A stretch of 64,000 bases of DNA from Tribonema minus (lineage: Eukaryota > Sar > Xanthophyceae > Tribonematales > Tribonemataceae). The stretch lies in assembly GCA_017506865.1 (NCBI GenBank), contig JAFCMP010000101.1, positions 496,001-560,000 of the forward strand. The letters run 5' to 3'. Positions 48,001 to 58,769 of the stretch are shown piece after piece. Numbering within the stretch: the first letter of the stretch is position 1; each line of letters begins with the position of its first letter. The notes below the pieces were generated by a model. That model was not told where the DNA came from. It saw nothing but the letters and a program-made list of their open reading frames with translations, and did not search any database. A program made the translations under genes and the position numbers.

Positions 48001-51000
48001 TTACTTCGAACTATATGATCTGCAAAACATGTAAACTGGCTCTGTAACCCCCACACTGGAGCGTGATCTCGCCTGACAGTTTGTGTCTGCACATAGCTGA
48101 TGGCACACATGCGGAACACTAACATCTTGATGAAAAGCTGCTGATGCAGTTCCTGAAAACAGCTTCAGAGGTGCTCGCGCTGCGTCAGCGAACTGGATAA
48201 ACTTTAAGCGTGAACTCGGCAAAAATCAGTGACGGCAGAATCTCTCCCACTCTCAGCGAGCAAGCCAACGATTGTTGAAGGAGCTACGTGCGGAGGACCT
48301 GGTCTTGATGCTTTCTTTTTAAAAACAGTAATGTCCTCCCTCTTCACTCGCCTCACAAAAAGCACGTCCTCCCCCTTTTCAGGCCATGATTGGAGATAGC
48401 GTGCCAGGCCTTCATCATGGACAAGACAGTGACTTATGGTAACATTACGTATGCCGCATACTGCTCATGGGCATGCAAATGCGCAGCTACTTCTCAACCT
48501 ACATCTAGGAACCGAAGGGCTGGGTCGCTGCCCTACACTCAAAGTAATTTTGCGTGACTCAGGACCTTGAGCATAGTCGTCGGCGATGAATGAGCTTGTG
48601 ATTGCCAATTGGGTCAACTGCATCTGCTGCGTTGATGGTGTGTTGGCTTTGGAAACAGGAATGTGTAAGCACCGACAAAGATTAAATGCTGCACTTGCAA
48701 GGGCAACAACAAAGCTCAGGCCCGGGGGTCCCCACCATGGTAAGCACCTCAGCCCGCCAGAGGGCAGTGTCTTGCTTTATGTTATGAGCCCACCACCATG
48801 TGTGACTAGGTTGCCCTCTTCTTCAACACCAACATTGACCTGGACCACATCGGATGCTCGCACGCTTGGGTGTGTGCAGCAGTGATCATCGATGGAATAC
48901 TGACTTATAAATATGATTGTCATGATGCCGCTACGGCCGTCAGAGAGATCATAGGTAGATGGTGGCAATCAGCGGCATCTGATTACAGCAACCTGCATCA
49001 AGATCACACCCACGCCCTCCATACATGCAACTGGGCAATTTTGACAACACCACATACATACCTGGCCAAATGCAAGGCAGTACCTCCGGCAGCTTCTGCC
49101 TATTTTTCGCTGTTCTGTTTGAATGGTTTCAGAGCAGCCAGCATGTGCTACCCCCATTATAGAACACTTTGTACCCGTTCGTATTTCTGTTCAATCACGG
49201 CGTTTGTAGGACCACAGAAAGACGTACCACTCACACACATGATTGACAGTGTACTGTCTGACCTGGCTGTTGCATGCACTCTCCGCCACAGTCAGGCCCA
49301 GCTTGCTCAAGTGCTTGGCGATGGTCTCGCACATCTGGCGTTCCCGTTCTGGAGGGAAGTGCAGCCCTCCTTCGATGACAGTGCGCCGTGACTGCATAGG
49401 TTAAGCGCAACCAATACATTGCAGACAGAGGGCACAGGGATCAAACAAGAAATATTATGGTAATGCGGCATAGAAGAAGTCTGAGTGACAACCGCGGCAG
49501 AGAAGGATAATTGACGAGCACATCTGTTATCAACTTGTTGACACTTTCAGGAAGAAAATTGTTTGCTTGCTGCGGATGTCAGTGCAGGCCTGCTATAGAT
49601 ATATCTTATGTTTTGTGAGCACTGTACCTATGTTTTCTGGATCCAAAAGGTTGGACCCCGTGAAATATGCATTTCAAATATACAGCAAGAGCTGGGGCTG
49701 ATGCAACGTGATCAAAGAACCACTTGGTAGGTGGGGGCAATATGCACATGCGTATTATCTGCAACCTGTACAATGTGGTCAATGGAATATCTGCGAGTTG
49801 TAGAACGTGGTCAATAGAGCAGAACTCGAAATCTGATCTCTGTACTTCATACTTATACCTCCTAAATGGAAACAACTGGCAAAGTCACAGTGACTGCTTG
49901 GCGGCTTGGCCAAAGCACTACTTTGAAATATGTTGTTGGGGTTCAAGGCTGGCACCAAAGAATGCAGAGGACCAACGAAACAGCAGGCAACAGCTTTCAT
50001 GATGCTTGTTGATGATGATGACTTGGCAGGAGCTGTTTTGCACCAGTGACTGTGACATTGCTATTCGTATACCCAGCTTTGTGTGTAAATACTGGCATGT
50101 CTCTGCACAACTTGAGGTGACGACGCTCTTATGAGCAAAAGAAACAACCCTCATCAATTGCACAGCGAGAAAACAAGGAGCAGTGGGTGTGGATCTTTGT
50201 CACACTGGCAATGCATCATGTCATTGCGGTTTGATAATAGTGCCAGAATAAGCGCTGAAGAGCTGTAAAGCTGCCACAGATGAGGAGCAGCATGTGCCGC
50301 ACAAAAAGCATTCAATGTTAGTTCCTGTAACGCGCCAGGCAATCACCAGCTCATGGTAAGGGGTGACAGTATGAACTCCATCAGTGCAAGCATCACAAAA
50401 TGAAAGCAGGCGCTTCAGGACCGTCGGTGAACTTGCTAATTGCACTTCAAGCCAATTCTATTTTTGAGCTGGCAACAGCAATACTGCTGTCTAATAATAA
50501 CTGCATCAGTCGTTTCCCAGCTCTGGTCGGTCTTTTGAAAAATGACTATTGACCGTCAGGCAAATAATATTGCACAATGATTGTGCTGAAGGACCGAAAC
50601 GCGCAAGTACTTCATGGACGCCAGCAGCATACCTCTTCTCCAGGAAATAAGGTCTCGAGGGCGCAGTTCCGCATGAATGCTGCCTCCTGCACTGTACCAC
50701 ATTTGGGCGTGCGCAAATACCTGCCAGCAATGCCAAAGAGCCAGCCAGCAGCAGCAGGTGAGAGATACTGCAATCAGCTGCAGCGCAACAGCAGCACATG
50801 CCACTACATGCACCATGGCAAGTCAACAGCATACTGTAACATAGAGGAGGTGGCAGGACTGCAAAAGGCCTCCGCAGCCTGAGGTGGGCAGCAGCACCAA
50901 TATTCGGGCCTCCGGCTGAAGATTCAGCCTTCTCCAATCGGTCTAGATTTCAACGTTAAAGTTTGACTCTTGATTATTGACACCTACAACACCTCAGTGT

Positions 51001-54000
51001 GCTCATGATCTAGAAGTGATTTCAAGAAGGAAATCTTGGAGTTTTGTTTATGTACTAATGCTGATATACTATGATTCAACAGTCCAAGTACACTTGATCT
51101 TGTCGATTCCTCTCCTTCGGCTGCATCTGTGCAACGCACACGCCTCAGGCACAAACATCACTCTTGTGTCACTTTGTCTCGATTCGCTGCCATCAGGGCG
51201 TTCTTGTTCAATGTCGGCGCTCTGCATCGACGGAGTATGAAACATAAATACTTCTTACTCAATTGCAAGTAAGTATGTCTGCTGCATGTGCCTACATGGC
51301 TATGTCAGGCTCGCATCACAGCAGAGTTACTCTCAGGCTGTTCGGCCACCATGGACTCAACCTGGGCCAGCACTACAATGCATTCAGTACTTGTGGACTT
51401 GTAATACTTCAGAGAGAGAGATGAAAGTGGGTGACGTTTTCCGCCCTCCTGAAGGGCCCCTGGTTTGCATGGCGACAATGCCACCATTTTGTTCTAGTGC
51501 CAATTTGTGAAACTGATACTGGCATGGCAAAGCGGCAAGCAGTGCCCTCAACGCAGCACAGCAGCAGCAGGCTCGAAGCAGGCAGGTTGTGGTGCTAGCG
51601 CCACCAGTGGCAGATGTGCCACTGATAAAATATTGGTCAGTCAGTGATCACCACACAGTCATGTTCAGCATTATGACGACCAAGCGGAAGGACTCATTTG
51701 ATCTCACACCACGGCCGCTGCCACTGCCGCCACAAGCACAGGGCACCAGCATGATGCCCGGTAAGGTGCGCACTGCCAGCATAACCAGCAAGACACAATT
51801 GAGAGGACTAACCAGTGGCAGCAGCAGACTGGTGCGCCATGCACCAAGTCCAAATATCATTGTCGGTCGACATCAGGCCGCCTTGGTGCGCGCTTGCCTG
51901 GTAGCTGTGACTGCGCGTTACCTGCGGTCAAGTCGGTGCCTGCTCCACATATCCGACACCGCCAGTGGCAGTGTCGCTGCCTCCATCGCCGGCACACCTG
52001 CTTGCGATCGTCCACCTGCGCCCGCAATGCACCACCAGCCAGCAGTAGCACCCACGCCACTCGAGGCAGACGCACATACACAATCGCAACAGATACTCCC
52101 GCAACTGGGCGAACCGGGTACGCAGCGCCAGCATCTGGACGAACGAGGCACGGCCTTGATACGCACCATGTTGTCGGTGCTGAAGTACCCAAGAGCGAAG
52201 CCTTACGAGGTGCTGTGCGCCCTGGCCTGCATGTCTGGGAGGAGCATGGCAGAACTGCTGGGCACTGGACGATTCGCCGCTGCTGCCTCCACAGTATCAC
52301 ACCGCTGCTGCATTCTGTTCAAGCCCACGGACGTAACGGCAACTGCTACGCCTATCCCTCTGCTGTGCTCACCACCAACATTCTTGGGTGGACTGCGCAG
52401 ACTGCGGGAAGCGAAGCCAGGTGCTGTGGCCATGAGCGCCAGAGCCATCCACAGCAGCTATGCCAAAGGCGTCAACGCAGCCGCAAAGGCGCTGCTGGGT
52501 GATCCGCAATTTGTGTTCGGAGACCTGAGAGTTGCCTTCGCTGCGCTGACGCACAAACTCCACTGCCGCGGCAAGGGTAGTGGCAGAACTGCCACAGGTG
52601 GCGGTGGCGGTGATCATGGCGGCTGCGCTGTAAAGGCATGGCTAGACATATGCCTGCCTCATACCACCAAGCTCACTCGCAGTGCCGCCTTCCTGGCCCG
52701 CGTGGAGCATTGGTAGACGTTACCTCGTAACGTTTGTTCCCCCGTTATATTCCCCCTAAGTTCGTATATTCCCGCCAAAATGACTGCTCTCTGATTGGTC
52801 GAGTATATTCTCGCTGCTTGGGACAGAGCACGGCTTCACTACTCTGTGCTGCAACACGGCCAGCGCCGCTGTGGCTCCTGTTGTCAAAATTAGTTACGTT
52901 TTGGCCGAGCTGCTGCTGCTGCTGCCATGGTCAACAAGGACTGCATGTACGCCGGAAAGGGGTGCAGCTCTGGCAAAACGCAGCCCTTGCTAAATATGGC
53001 ATGCCGCTCGTGCATCAAGGACGGCCGTGTCGCTGGCAGTGGCAATGTGACGCACCGCGAAGCACAGGCCAAGAGGAATGCCGATTACAAGGCCAGTGGC
53101 GAGCGCAAGCAGTTCGACGACATCCACAACGCCAGGAAGAAGGCGAAGAAGGAGGCAGCCTATCGGCAGGAGGCCCAAAACCAGCTTGGCGCTGCCCTGG
53201 ATGACGAGCTGACCGATGAGGAGGCGCAGGAGGTAGTGGCCACCTGGGTTTACACCCACTCCATGGTCGCCAACTTCATCAAGCAGTCCACCACCGACGA
53301 GCCCATCAGTGGCTACTTCGGATTCACGGGCTGCCCCAGCATAGACGACGAGGCGGTCAGGTTTCTGTGGGCCCACAACTCCACCCCTGTTGTGCAGCCC
53401 CTCCATCCCGCCACGGATGCCCGCGCCAGCAAGACCAGCGGCTTCCTCACTGAGGCCAACGCCAGGAAGCTGGCAACGTGGACCCAGAAGCCCCTCTACC
53501 AGACCAACAACCTGCTCAACGTGAAGAAGATCGAATACTGGTCCCAGCAGGCGCTGGACCACCTGGACCTGGGAGTCAAGCTGTGGCGCGTGCCAGGCGC
53601 TGGGGGGGGGAAGGACAAGCGCTGCGAGATAGGCAAGGTTTGCTGCGAGATAGGCAAGGTTTACAAGCTGTTTTTCACTCAGCTGAACGACACCCCGGAG
53701 GCCCTTCGGCTGATGGTGGTGGCGTGAGCTGCTTCAGGCTCTGTACAGTTTGTGCCTGCTAGCCATCATTAGAGGTTTTGTGTGTGTGTTCGCTATGGCG
53801 CTTTTTGACTGATAGCCAGCAACGATTGTGTCTGCCACGGCACTTTTGGATTGCAGGGAGCAGTTTTTTGGTGTTGATGTGATGTGGTTGTCCCACCCCC
53901 TACGCTGACTGTGATTACACCTGCAGCAGCCTTGAGCTGTAGGTGCGCTCTGGTACAACACATGGCCATCACACAACTGACAAGAAAATGCACAGTGAAT

Positions 54001-57000
54001 TTTTGGCATCTCAGAAGATGGGCTCTATGTGTTCTGCCTACGTGCATGTCCTGTTTGCTGCCTGCTTCGAGCCTGCTGCTGCTGTGCTGCGTTGAGGGCA
54101 CTGCTTGCCGCTTTGCCATGCCAGTATCAGTTTCACAAATTGGCACTAGAACAAAATGGTGGCATTGTCGCCATGCAAACCAGGGGCCCTTCAGGAGGGC
54201 GGAAAACGTCACCCACTTTCATCTCTCTCGGAAGTACTATTTATAAAGGCCCAAGGGAGGCCGGGTTGCCTATGCAATCGAAAAGTTTGCGTCAACGCAG
54301 CAGCCTAGTCTGCACTGCGTCCTAGGAGCTTGGATACCGGCGCTGCAACACAGCCCAGCATTTGCGCTCTGCGTGTGTACGCCATGATGCATTCAGTACT
54401 CAGTTTGTTCCTACTCTGCTCAGGACTGTTTCGCCACTTGCACCAATGGTCCAATACCTAAAAAATGAGCACTCCTTTGCGATCCAGCCTGTACTGGTCA
54501 AGACTGTTCTGTGCATTCCAACAAGCTGGAGAGTCCTACTGTGCCACATTGAGTGGTTCCACCACAGTGATTGGGTCCAGCATTGTCACATTGACAACAT
54601 CCAACATACCATAAACAACGAGTCACTGTTCAGAGCGGTATGGTGTGATGTTAAAAACGAACGCTACAGCGCAGCACACTCACAGGCATGCTGACAGCCC
54701 ATTGTAGGTGATGGTACCTGCAGGCCTTCAGGAAACTGGTGCGCCCATATAACACCCCTTGTCCTACTCTCGCTTGTTCTCATGTTTCTGTTGAATCATT
54801 ACAGAGGACCATTTCGCCTCGGGTTTTCAAGGTCTTTTACAATTGAAGTTTTCTGAAGGTGTGTAATTTTAAAAGAGAACATGCCATCAAATTGTAATTT
54901 TTAGAGAACATGCCATTGAAGTTCTTAGGCATAGACTTGGAACTTATGCCTCTGGCTTACCACCGGCTTGCAAAGAATGCCTGTCACCACTTTGCACGTC
55001 ACGCAACCATCACATTCCCTGAGCTCAAACCCCAAGCCTTCATGTTCAACATGTTGACAGCAGCTACAGCAGCTACAATAAAAACTTACTTGTTACCGAG
55101 CCACAGGCGCCCCATGTACATGTTGCCATCGGTGCGCATTATGCCCTTTGTGCCGTTCGTGGATGGCAGCGCGGACCGCTGATGAACAGTGGCTGCATCA
55201 GCGTCTTCTGTTGCCATTGCTGCTGCCGCTGGTGGCTTTGATGCACTGTGGTCGCCAGCACTGGGGGTGCCAGCTCTGCTATGAGCATCACTGTGCTGCT
55301 GCAGATTAAATGCGCAAACAGCAGCAGAGCAGGCAGTGAAGGAAGCGTTGTTTGATGAGCGCGGGCTCGACTTTTAGTGGCAAGTGGTTGGTACCTCAAC
55401 ATGAAAGAATGCACTAGTCTAAAACTGTTGCACCAGTTGTTGTTCGATGTCCATTAACAATCAGTTGCTGAGGCCACCTGCAGGCGGGAAAACGAGTAAA
55501 GACTTCCCTAAGTGCAAGGCAGGGCACACACTCATTGTTGAAAGTGCCCGTCTTCTTGTTTGATGCACGCTGAAGCGCGGCAAAATCCGCTCACAGTATG
55601 TTAGATGGAAGTACTTGCTTGAATACTGCGCAGTTGAAGTTACAGGGCACTACTTCATCCGTATGTAAATGGCGTAGCATGTCACAGAATGGCATGTTCG
55701 CTGATGTACGCTTATGTACACTCATGATGGTATGGACTATCATCCACAATGCCATTGGGTTGTACCTTGGCGCCCTCTTTGTTAGCCCGCGTCTTTCGGC
55801 AAAATCGGCTAATCCTGTTGGCCATAGCCTCGCGCATTTCTGCTTCACGCTCCGGAGTGAAGTGGAGACCACCCTCCACATCAGTCAACTTCGACTGCAC
55901 ACCGAAGAGCAGAGCAGCAGAGAGCGGGGACGGCAAAAGCATTCATACATGGCCAACGGTGCGATTGTGGTGCACACTCTCATGTATCTGCTGTGCAAGT
56001 GCATCTGACCGTCGGTTCACAACTACTCATGTTCATCTTGTCCACACAGTGAGCAGCTTCTCATGGTCCATTGAGCCTGCGGGTAATACTTGAAAATTGA
56101 TCAACAAGAGGTGACACAGATGTTGGCGAACCATGACTCAAGCAACACACGCAAAAGCTGCTGACCCGGTCGTGGTGGTGACAAAGACTTTGTCTTACCT
56201 TTTACAATGAACTTTACAATTGTAGTTTACCATGCATGCACAACCACAACTTTCAACAGTCTCATTAGTTGTGCCAGATGATAATCATTGTGTCAACAAT
56301 GTGGCCGCTACGATCTCACAGTAGCATACAATATTATGAAGAGGTATATGCACCGTTAACAATGTTGTAATACTAGTACCTAAATATTGATGAGCTTTAA
56401 CAGTGATGTGGAATGTTCGCAGCTCATGCTGTAAGCGTCGCATCAGCATGACGGCCGAGTTGCAGCACCCGCTGAGAAATTCTAGCAGGTTGCTCATTGC
56501 AGCACGTGGTGAAATCATGTGCATGCTGACAGGCAAGGATGTCACCTGGGCCAAAATGCTTCAACCAGCATGGAACTTCAATCGAAATGCGCCAAGCTGT
56601 ATTTGGTCATCAACAAGCAAACCAATAATTTAAGACTCATACACTACCCAACCCTTGCCTAGTTGACAACTTGAGTATGCATCTACGGAACGTTTAGAAA
56701 CACAGCTAGTCAGCTGTCTTGAACTGCTGGAGCATGGTTTGCCGGGTAAAATGATGCTGTGCACTGAACAGAACAGTTGCTGGTCTGTATTCTGGTACTA
56801 GTGGATGTCCAGCACTTCTCCAATCCCTGCTACGTTTACTAAAATATACTGTGTGTTCAGAATTGTTCTTCTGCATGTGTTCAGCAAAGGCGACGCACCT
56901 CATCGGCAGGGAAGATAACAGCGGCGGCGAGGTTGCGCATATATGCTGCTTCTTGCACAGTACTGCACGTGCGGGTGTTCATCCGCCTGCATGGACCGCA

Positions 57001-58769
57001 GTCACAACAGCACAGGCAGGGAGATGACCAATCCCTGTACTATGTCGATTTCCACTCATGACACAGACTCATTAAAGTCCGGTGCTTGCACGTGACATGC
57101 TTCTTATGCCATTGCTAGTTGCAATGTCGTCGTGTCTGCCAAAGCTTATAATCATTCCCTCGGTCAGCAGAGCGTACATGACGTGCAAGGTGCGCACCCT
57201 GTTGCACGCGGTGCATTGCGAACATCATATTTTGAAGAAGAGTTTCACTGATGGAATGCCCATATGAGGCGCATACTATGTCACTCACGCCTGGCACGTC
57301 TGGACAACAAAGGCCTGGCAGCACCGCAACACATGATGCACTCACATATTACGTAAGCGCAGGTGGCCGCTGTAGACACCACGACGCGGACTCGAGATGC
57401 CAAACCCGTATCGCGATAGTCGGCGCGCTGACACTCCTTTGGGGGCAGCTGCAGGCATTGTCGGTGCTGCAGCTGCTGGTCCTCCTGGAAACACATCTTC
57501 ACCTGCTGCACCGGAGACACTGGATGCACCGCGCTTGGTGCGGCTGCCCTGCAGCATACAACGGGCCCAAGTGCGATATATGTTGAAACAGCAAAGGTTC
57601 GTGTTACGTGTGCCAGGCCTTGCACAGCTTGCAGCCATCAACATTTCAATTGTCTCTTCCAGAAGTACACGCATGTGCTTGTTTCTGCCTTTGACGCACT
57701 CAATCAAGAGCCATAATAAAATTTGCATGCAAAGCCTTTAACAGCAAAACATCACGATAGTTACAGCGGGTTACAGCGGCCACGCTTTGACCTGGCAGCA
57801 ATGTTGCAAAGCAGACTCATCGGATGACCACAATGTACAACACACACAATCAGAACAATGCGCCCCCAGGGCCAGTATCTGCAGGCGCAAATTGACCCAG
57901 CACAACCGCACCGCGCCAACATATATGCAGTGTCACCTACACAACATCCTCGACTGCAAAGTGGAGCAAAACACATTAAACCTTTCTTGCTCTGCTCCCA
58001 CACATGGCACTAGAGCAGTGGAGTGGCTAGTAACGGTGCAGTGAGGCTTCAATTGCATCGGCTCACCCTTGAGCACTGCTGAGGTCTTGGACTTCGTCAT
58101 TCATCCAGGCAGCGCAAAATTTTGGCACGTTCCATGCATTTGTAGGCCGCAAAGCTGGCTGGCGCTGCCCTCAAACACTTTACAGAGTTTGTACTGCTGC
58201 GAAGTAAGGGCTGCGTCTTACCACTCATCAGATGTCTCAACATGAAACATTGCAGGTGTATGAATGCGTACCTCAGATTCGGTGACTCCCCCATCTGTGT
58301 CGTTGGCACTTTCGCCCTCAGCTTCAGCGTTGGATATGGAGTCATCGAGGCCCCTGTCGCAAGCATCTTCAGGTTCATCAACGACCTCAGACTCGGCGAT
58401 TCCATGATGATCGGGACTGGCACAATCCTCGCTCCTGGCGCCAGCGTTGGAAATGGAGTCATCGAGGCCCCCGTCGCAAGCGTCTCCAGGTTCATCAACG
58501 ACCTCAGACTCGGCGATTCCACCATCGGGGCTGGCATAGTCCTCGCCCCTAGCGCCACCGTCGAGTGTGCAGCTGCCGTCATGGTCACTTGCGCAAGCGT
58601 CACCGGGCTCAGCAGCGGCCGTCATGGTGCCGTCATGGTCACTTGCGCAAGCGTCACCAAGCTCAGTAGCGGCGTCTCCCTGCTTGAGATGTGCGCCATC
58701 AGCTGCAGCATGATCATTATGGAACTGGTCCTCCCCAGCCTCTGAGTGGGTTGTCTGGTTGGAGTCGTC
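45035..58769 (-). CDS. AP2 gene 2: tandem paralogue with three AP2 domains
   Basis: Exons with matching phases: 58769-58272 (acidic), 57548-57346 and 56986-56899 (AP2-1), 55894-55766 (linker), 55298-55090 and 50720-50633 (AP2-2), 49391-49263 (linker), 47925-47711 and 46592-46499 (AP2-3), 45904-45035 (C-terminal, stop). Six of the exons have the same length as in gene 1 or differ by whole codons. The product is at least 840 residues. The acidic exon is 498 nt against 213 nt in gene 1, because blocks like EPGDAC-DGGLDDSISNA and DYASPDGGIAESEV are repeated. The AP2-2 domain is separated by a 4.4-kb intron that contains a LINE fragment with a TIR element inside it. Further 5' exons are probable at 59597-59519; the counterpart of gene 1 exon 42716-42602 (around 59056-58966) lacks an AG acceptor at the homologous point. 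Confidence 0.82.
46424..46435. other. Near-copy of the 12-bp palindrome (one mismatch)
   Basis: TATTTCGAAGTA lies in the last intron of AP2 gene 2, 64 bases downstream of the AP2-3 exon b. Confidence 0.4.
47248..47259. other. Near-copy of the 12-bp palindrome (one mismatch)
   Basis: TACTTGGAAGTA lies in the AP2 gene 2 intron between the two exons of AP2-3. Confidence 0.4.
48002..48013. other. Near-copy of the 12-bp palindrome (one mismatch)
   Basis: TACTTCGAACTA lies 77 bases upstream (transcript sense) of AP2-3 exon a in AP2 gene 2. The comparable intron of gene 1 has an exact copy. Confidence 0.4.
51402..51587 (+). repeat. Left terminal inverted repeat
   Basis: Matches the reverse complement of 54056-54236 almost base for base, from GAGAGATGAAAGTGGG through GAAGCAGGCAG. 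The outer end differs by two extra bases in the GAGAGA run and by the first base (A versus G before TACTTC). Confidence 0.92.
51661..52716 (+). CDS. Element ORF1: telomere-resolvase / tyrosine-recombinase-like protein
   Basis: 351 residues from the ATG at 51661; a second Met follows at 51673, and the open frame begins at the TIR edge at 51589 without ATG. The N-terminal half is basic and Pro-rich. The C-terminal half has the order of landmarks of protelomerase catalytic domains: SGRSMAELLGTGRF (Arg ~194), an IPLL segment, FGDLRVAFAAL (Arg ~290) and ICLPHTT (His ~334). The expected nucleophilic Tyr about nine residues after the His is not seen; a Phe stands near that place (~344), so either the Tyr lies elsewhere or the copy is inactive. 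Protelomerases (TelN, TelK, ResT) make hairpin ends at palindromic DNA. The assignment is by motif order and remembered family pattern, not by a database search. Confidence 0.55.
   Translation: MFSIMTTKRKDSFDLTPRPLPLPPQAQGTSMMPGKVRTASITSKTQLRGLTSGSSRLVRHAPSPNIIVGRHQAALVRACLVAVTARYLRSSRCLLHISDTASGSVAASIAGTPACDRPPAPAMHHQPAVAPTPLEADAHTQSQQILPQLGEPGTQRQHLDERGTALIRTMLSVLKYPRAKPYEVLCALACMSGRSMAELLGTGRFAAAASTVSHRCCILFKPTDVTATATPIPLLCSPPTFLGGLRRLREAKPGAVAMSARAIHSSYAKGVNAAAKALLGDPQFVFGDLRVAFAALTHKLHCRGKGSGRTATGGGGGDHGGCAVKAWLDICLPHTTKLTRSAAFLARVEHW
52927..53727 (+). CDS. Element ORF2: unknown protein with possible Cys cluster
   Basis: 266 residues. The N-terminus has Cys at 6, 13, 27 and 30 (spacing C-x6-C-x13-C-x2-C), which could bind zinc. 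A highly basic, helical stretch follows (about 43-80, rich in Lys/Arg/Ala), then a mixed segment with several Trp (ATWVYTH, FLWAHN, LATWTQK). No known catalytic motif was recognised. Near the C-terminus a seven-residue repeat (CEIGKVC, CEIGKVY) comes from a 21-bp tandem duplication at about 53624-53665. It is a candidate DNA-binding partner of ORF1, since the two ORFs are the only genes in the element and lie 210 bp apart in the same direction. Confidence 0.7.
   Translation: MVNKDCMYAGKGCSSGKTQPLLNMACRSCIKDGRVAGSGNVTHREAQAKRNADYKASGERKQFDDIHNARKKAKKEAAYRQEAQNQLGAALDDELTDEEAQEVVATWVYTHSMVANFIKQSTTDEPISGYFGFTGCPSIDDEAVRFLWAHNSTPVVQPLHPATDARASKTSGFLTEANARKLATWTQKPLYQTNNLLNVKKIEYWSQQALDHLDLGVKLWRVPGAGGGKDKRCEIGKVCCEIGKVYKLFFTQLNDTPEALRLMVVA
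54056..54236 (-). repeat. Right terminal inverted repeat
   Basis: Inverse of 51402-51587; the outer end reads ...CTCTCGGAAGTA on the plus strand and is followed by the duplicated TA within the host LINE tail. Confidence 0.92.
54401..55089. other. Remaining AP2 gene 2 intron sequence
   Basis: Part of the intron between the two exons of AP2-2 of gene 2. No exon, repeat or coding signal recognised. Confidence 0.5.

Larger units (their letters stand above)
51401..54237 (+). mobile_element. DNA element with 180-bp inverted repeats and a telomere-resolvase-like ORF
   Basis: A 2.8-kb element is bounded by inverted repeats (51402-51587 and 54056-54236, nearly identical apart from the first ~15 bp) that start TACTTC(A/C)GAGAGAG. 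The target TA of the host LINE is duplicated. It holds two ORFs, both plus strand (51661-52716 and 52927-53727). No capsid, polymerase, DDE transposase or reverse transcriptase is present. The repeats are hardly diverged and both ORFs are open, so the insertion looks recent. If the ends were joined, the TIRs would form a palindrome of about 360 bp. That is the type of substrate telomere resolvases cut and reseal into hairpins, so a hairpin-ended or circular intermediate is conceivable (inference). Classification as a DNA transposon is provisional. Confidence 0.8.
51392..54386 (-). mobile_element. LINE 3'-end fragment (copy 3) split by a TIR element
   Basis: A severely 5'-truncated LINE (about 160 bp of its own sequence) lies antisense to the window and is flanked by the 14-bp direct repeat ATGCATTCAGTACT (51378-51391 and 54387-54400). 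Its 3' tail TATAAATACAAGTCC is interrupted at TA by the 2.8-kb element, so that TATAAATA lies at one end and TACAAGTCCACA at the other. This fixes the ends of both insertions and their order. Confidence 0.85.

Noticed and set aside
51401-54237. TIR element as a Polinton or virus-like element
   Set aside because: Only 2.8 kb, with no capsid, packaging ATPase, polymerase or retrovirus-type integrase frame; two ORFs only.
51401-54237. TIR element as a Tc1/mariner transposon because of the TA duplication
   Set aside because: No DDE/D transposase motif in either ORF, and ORF1 has tyrosine-recombinase-type landmarks instead.
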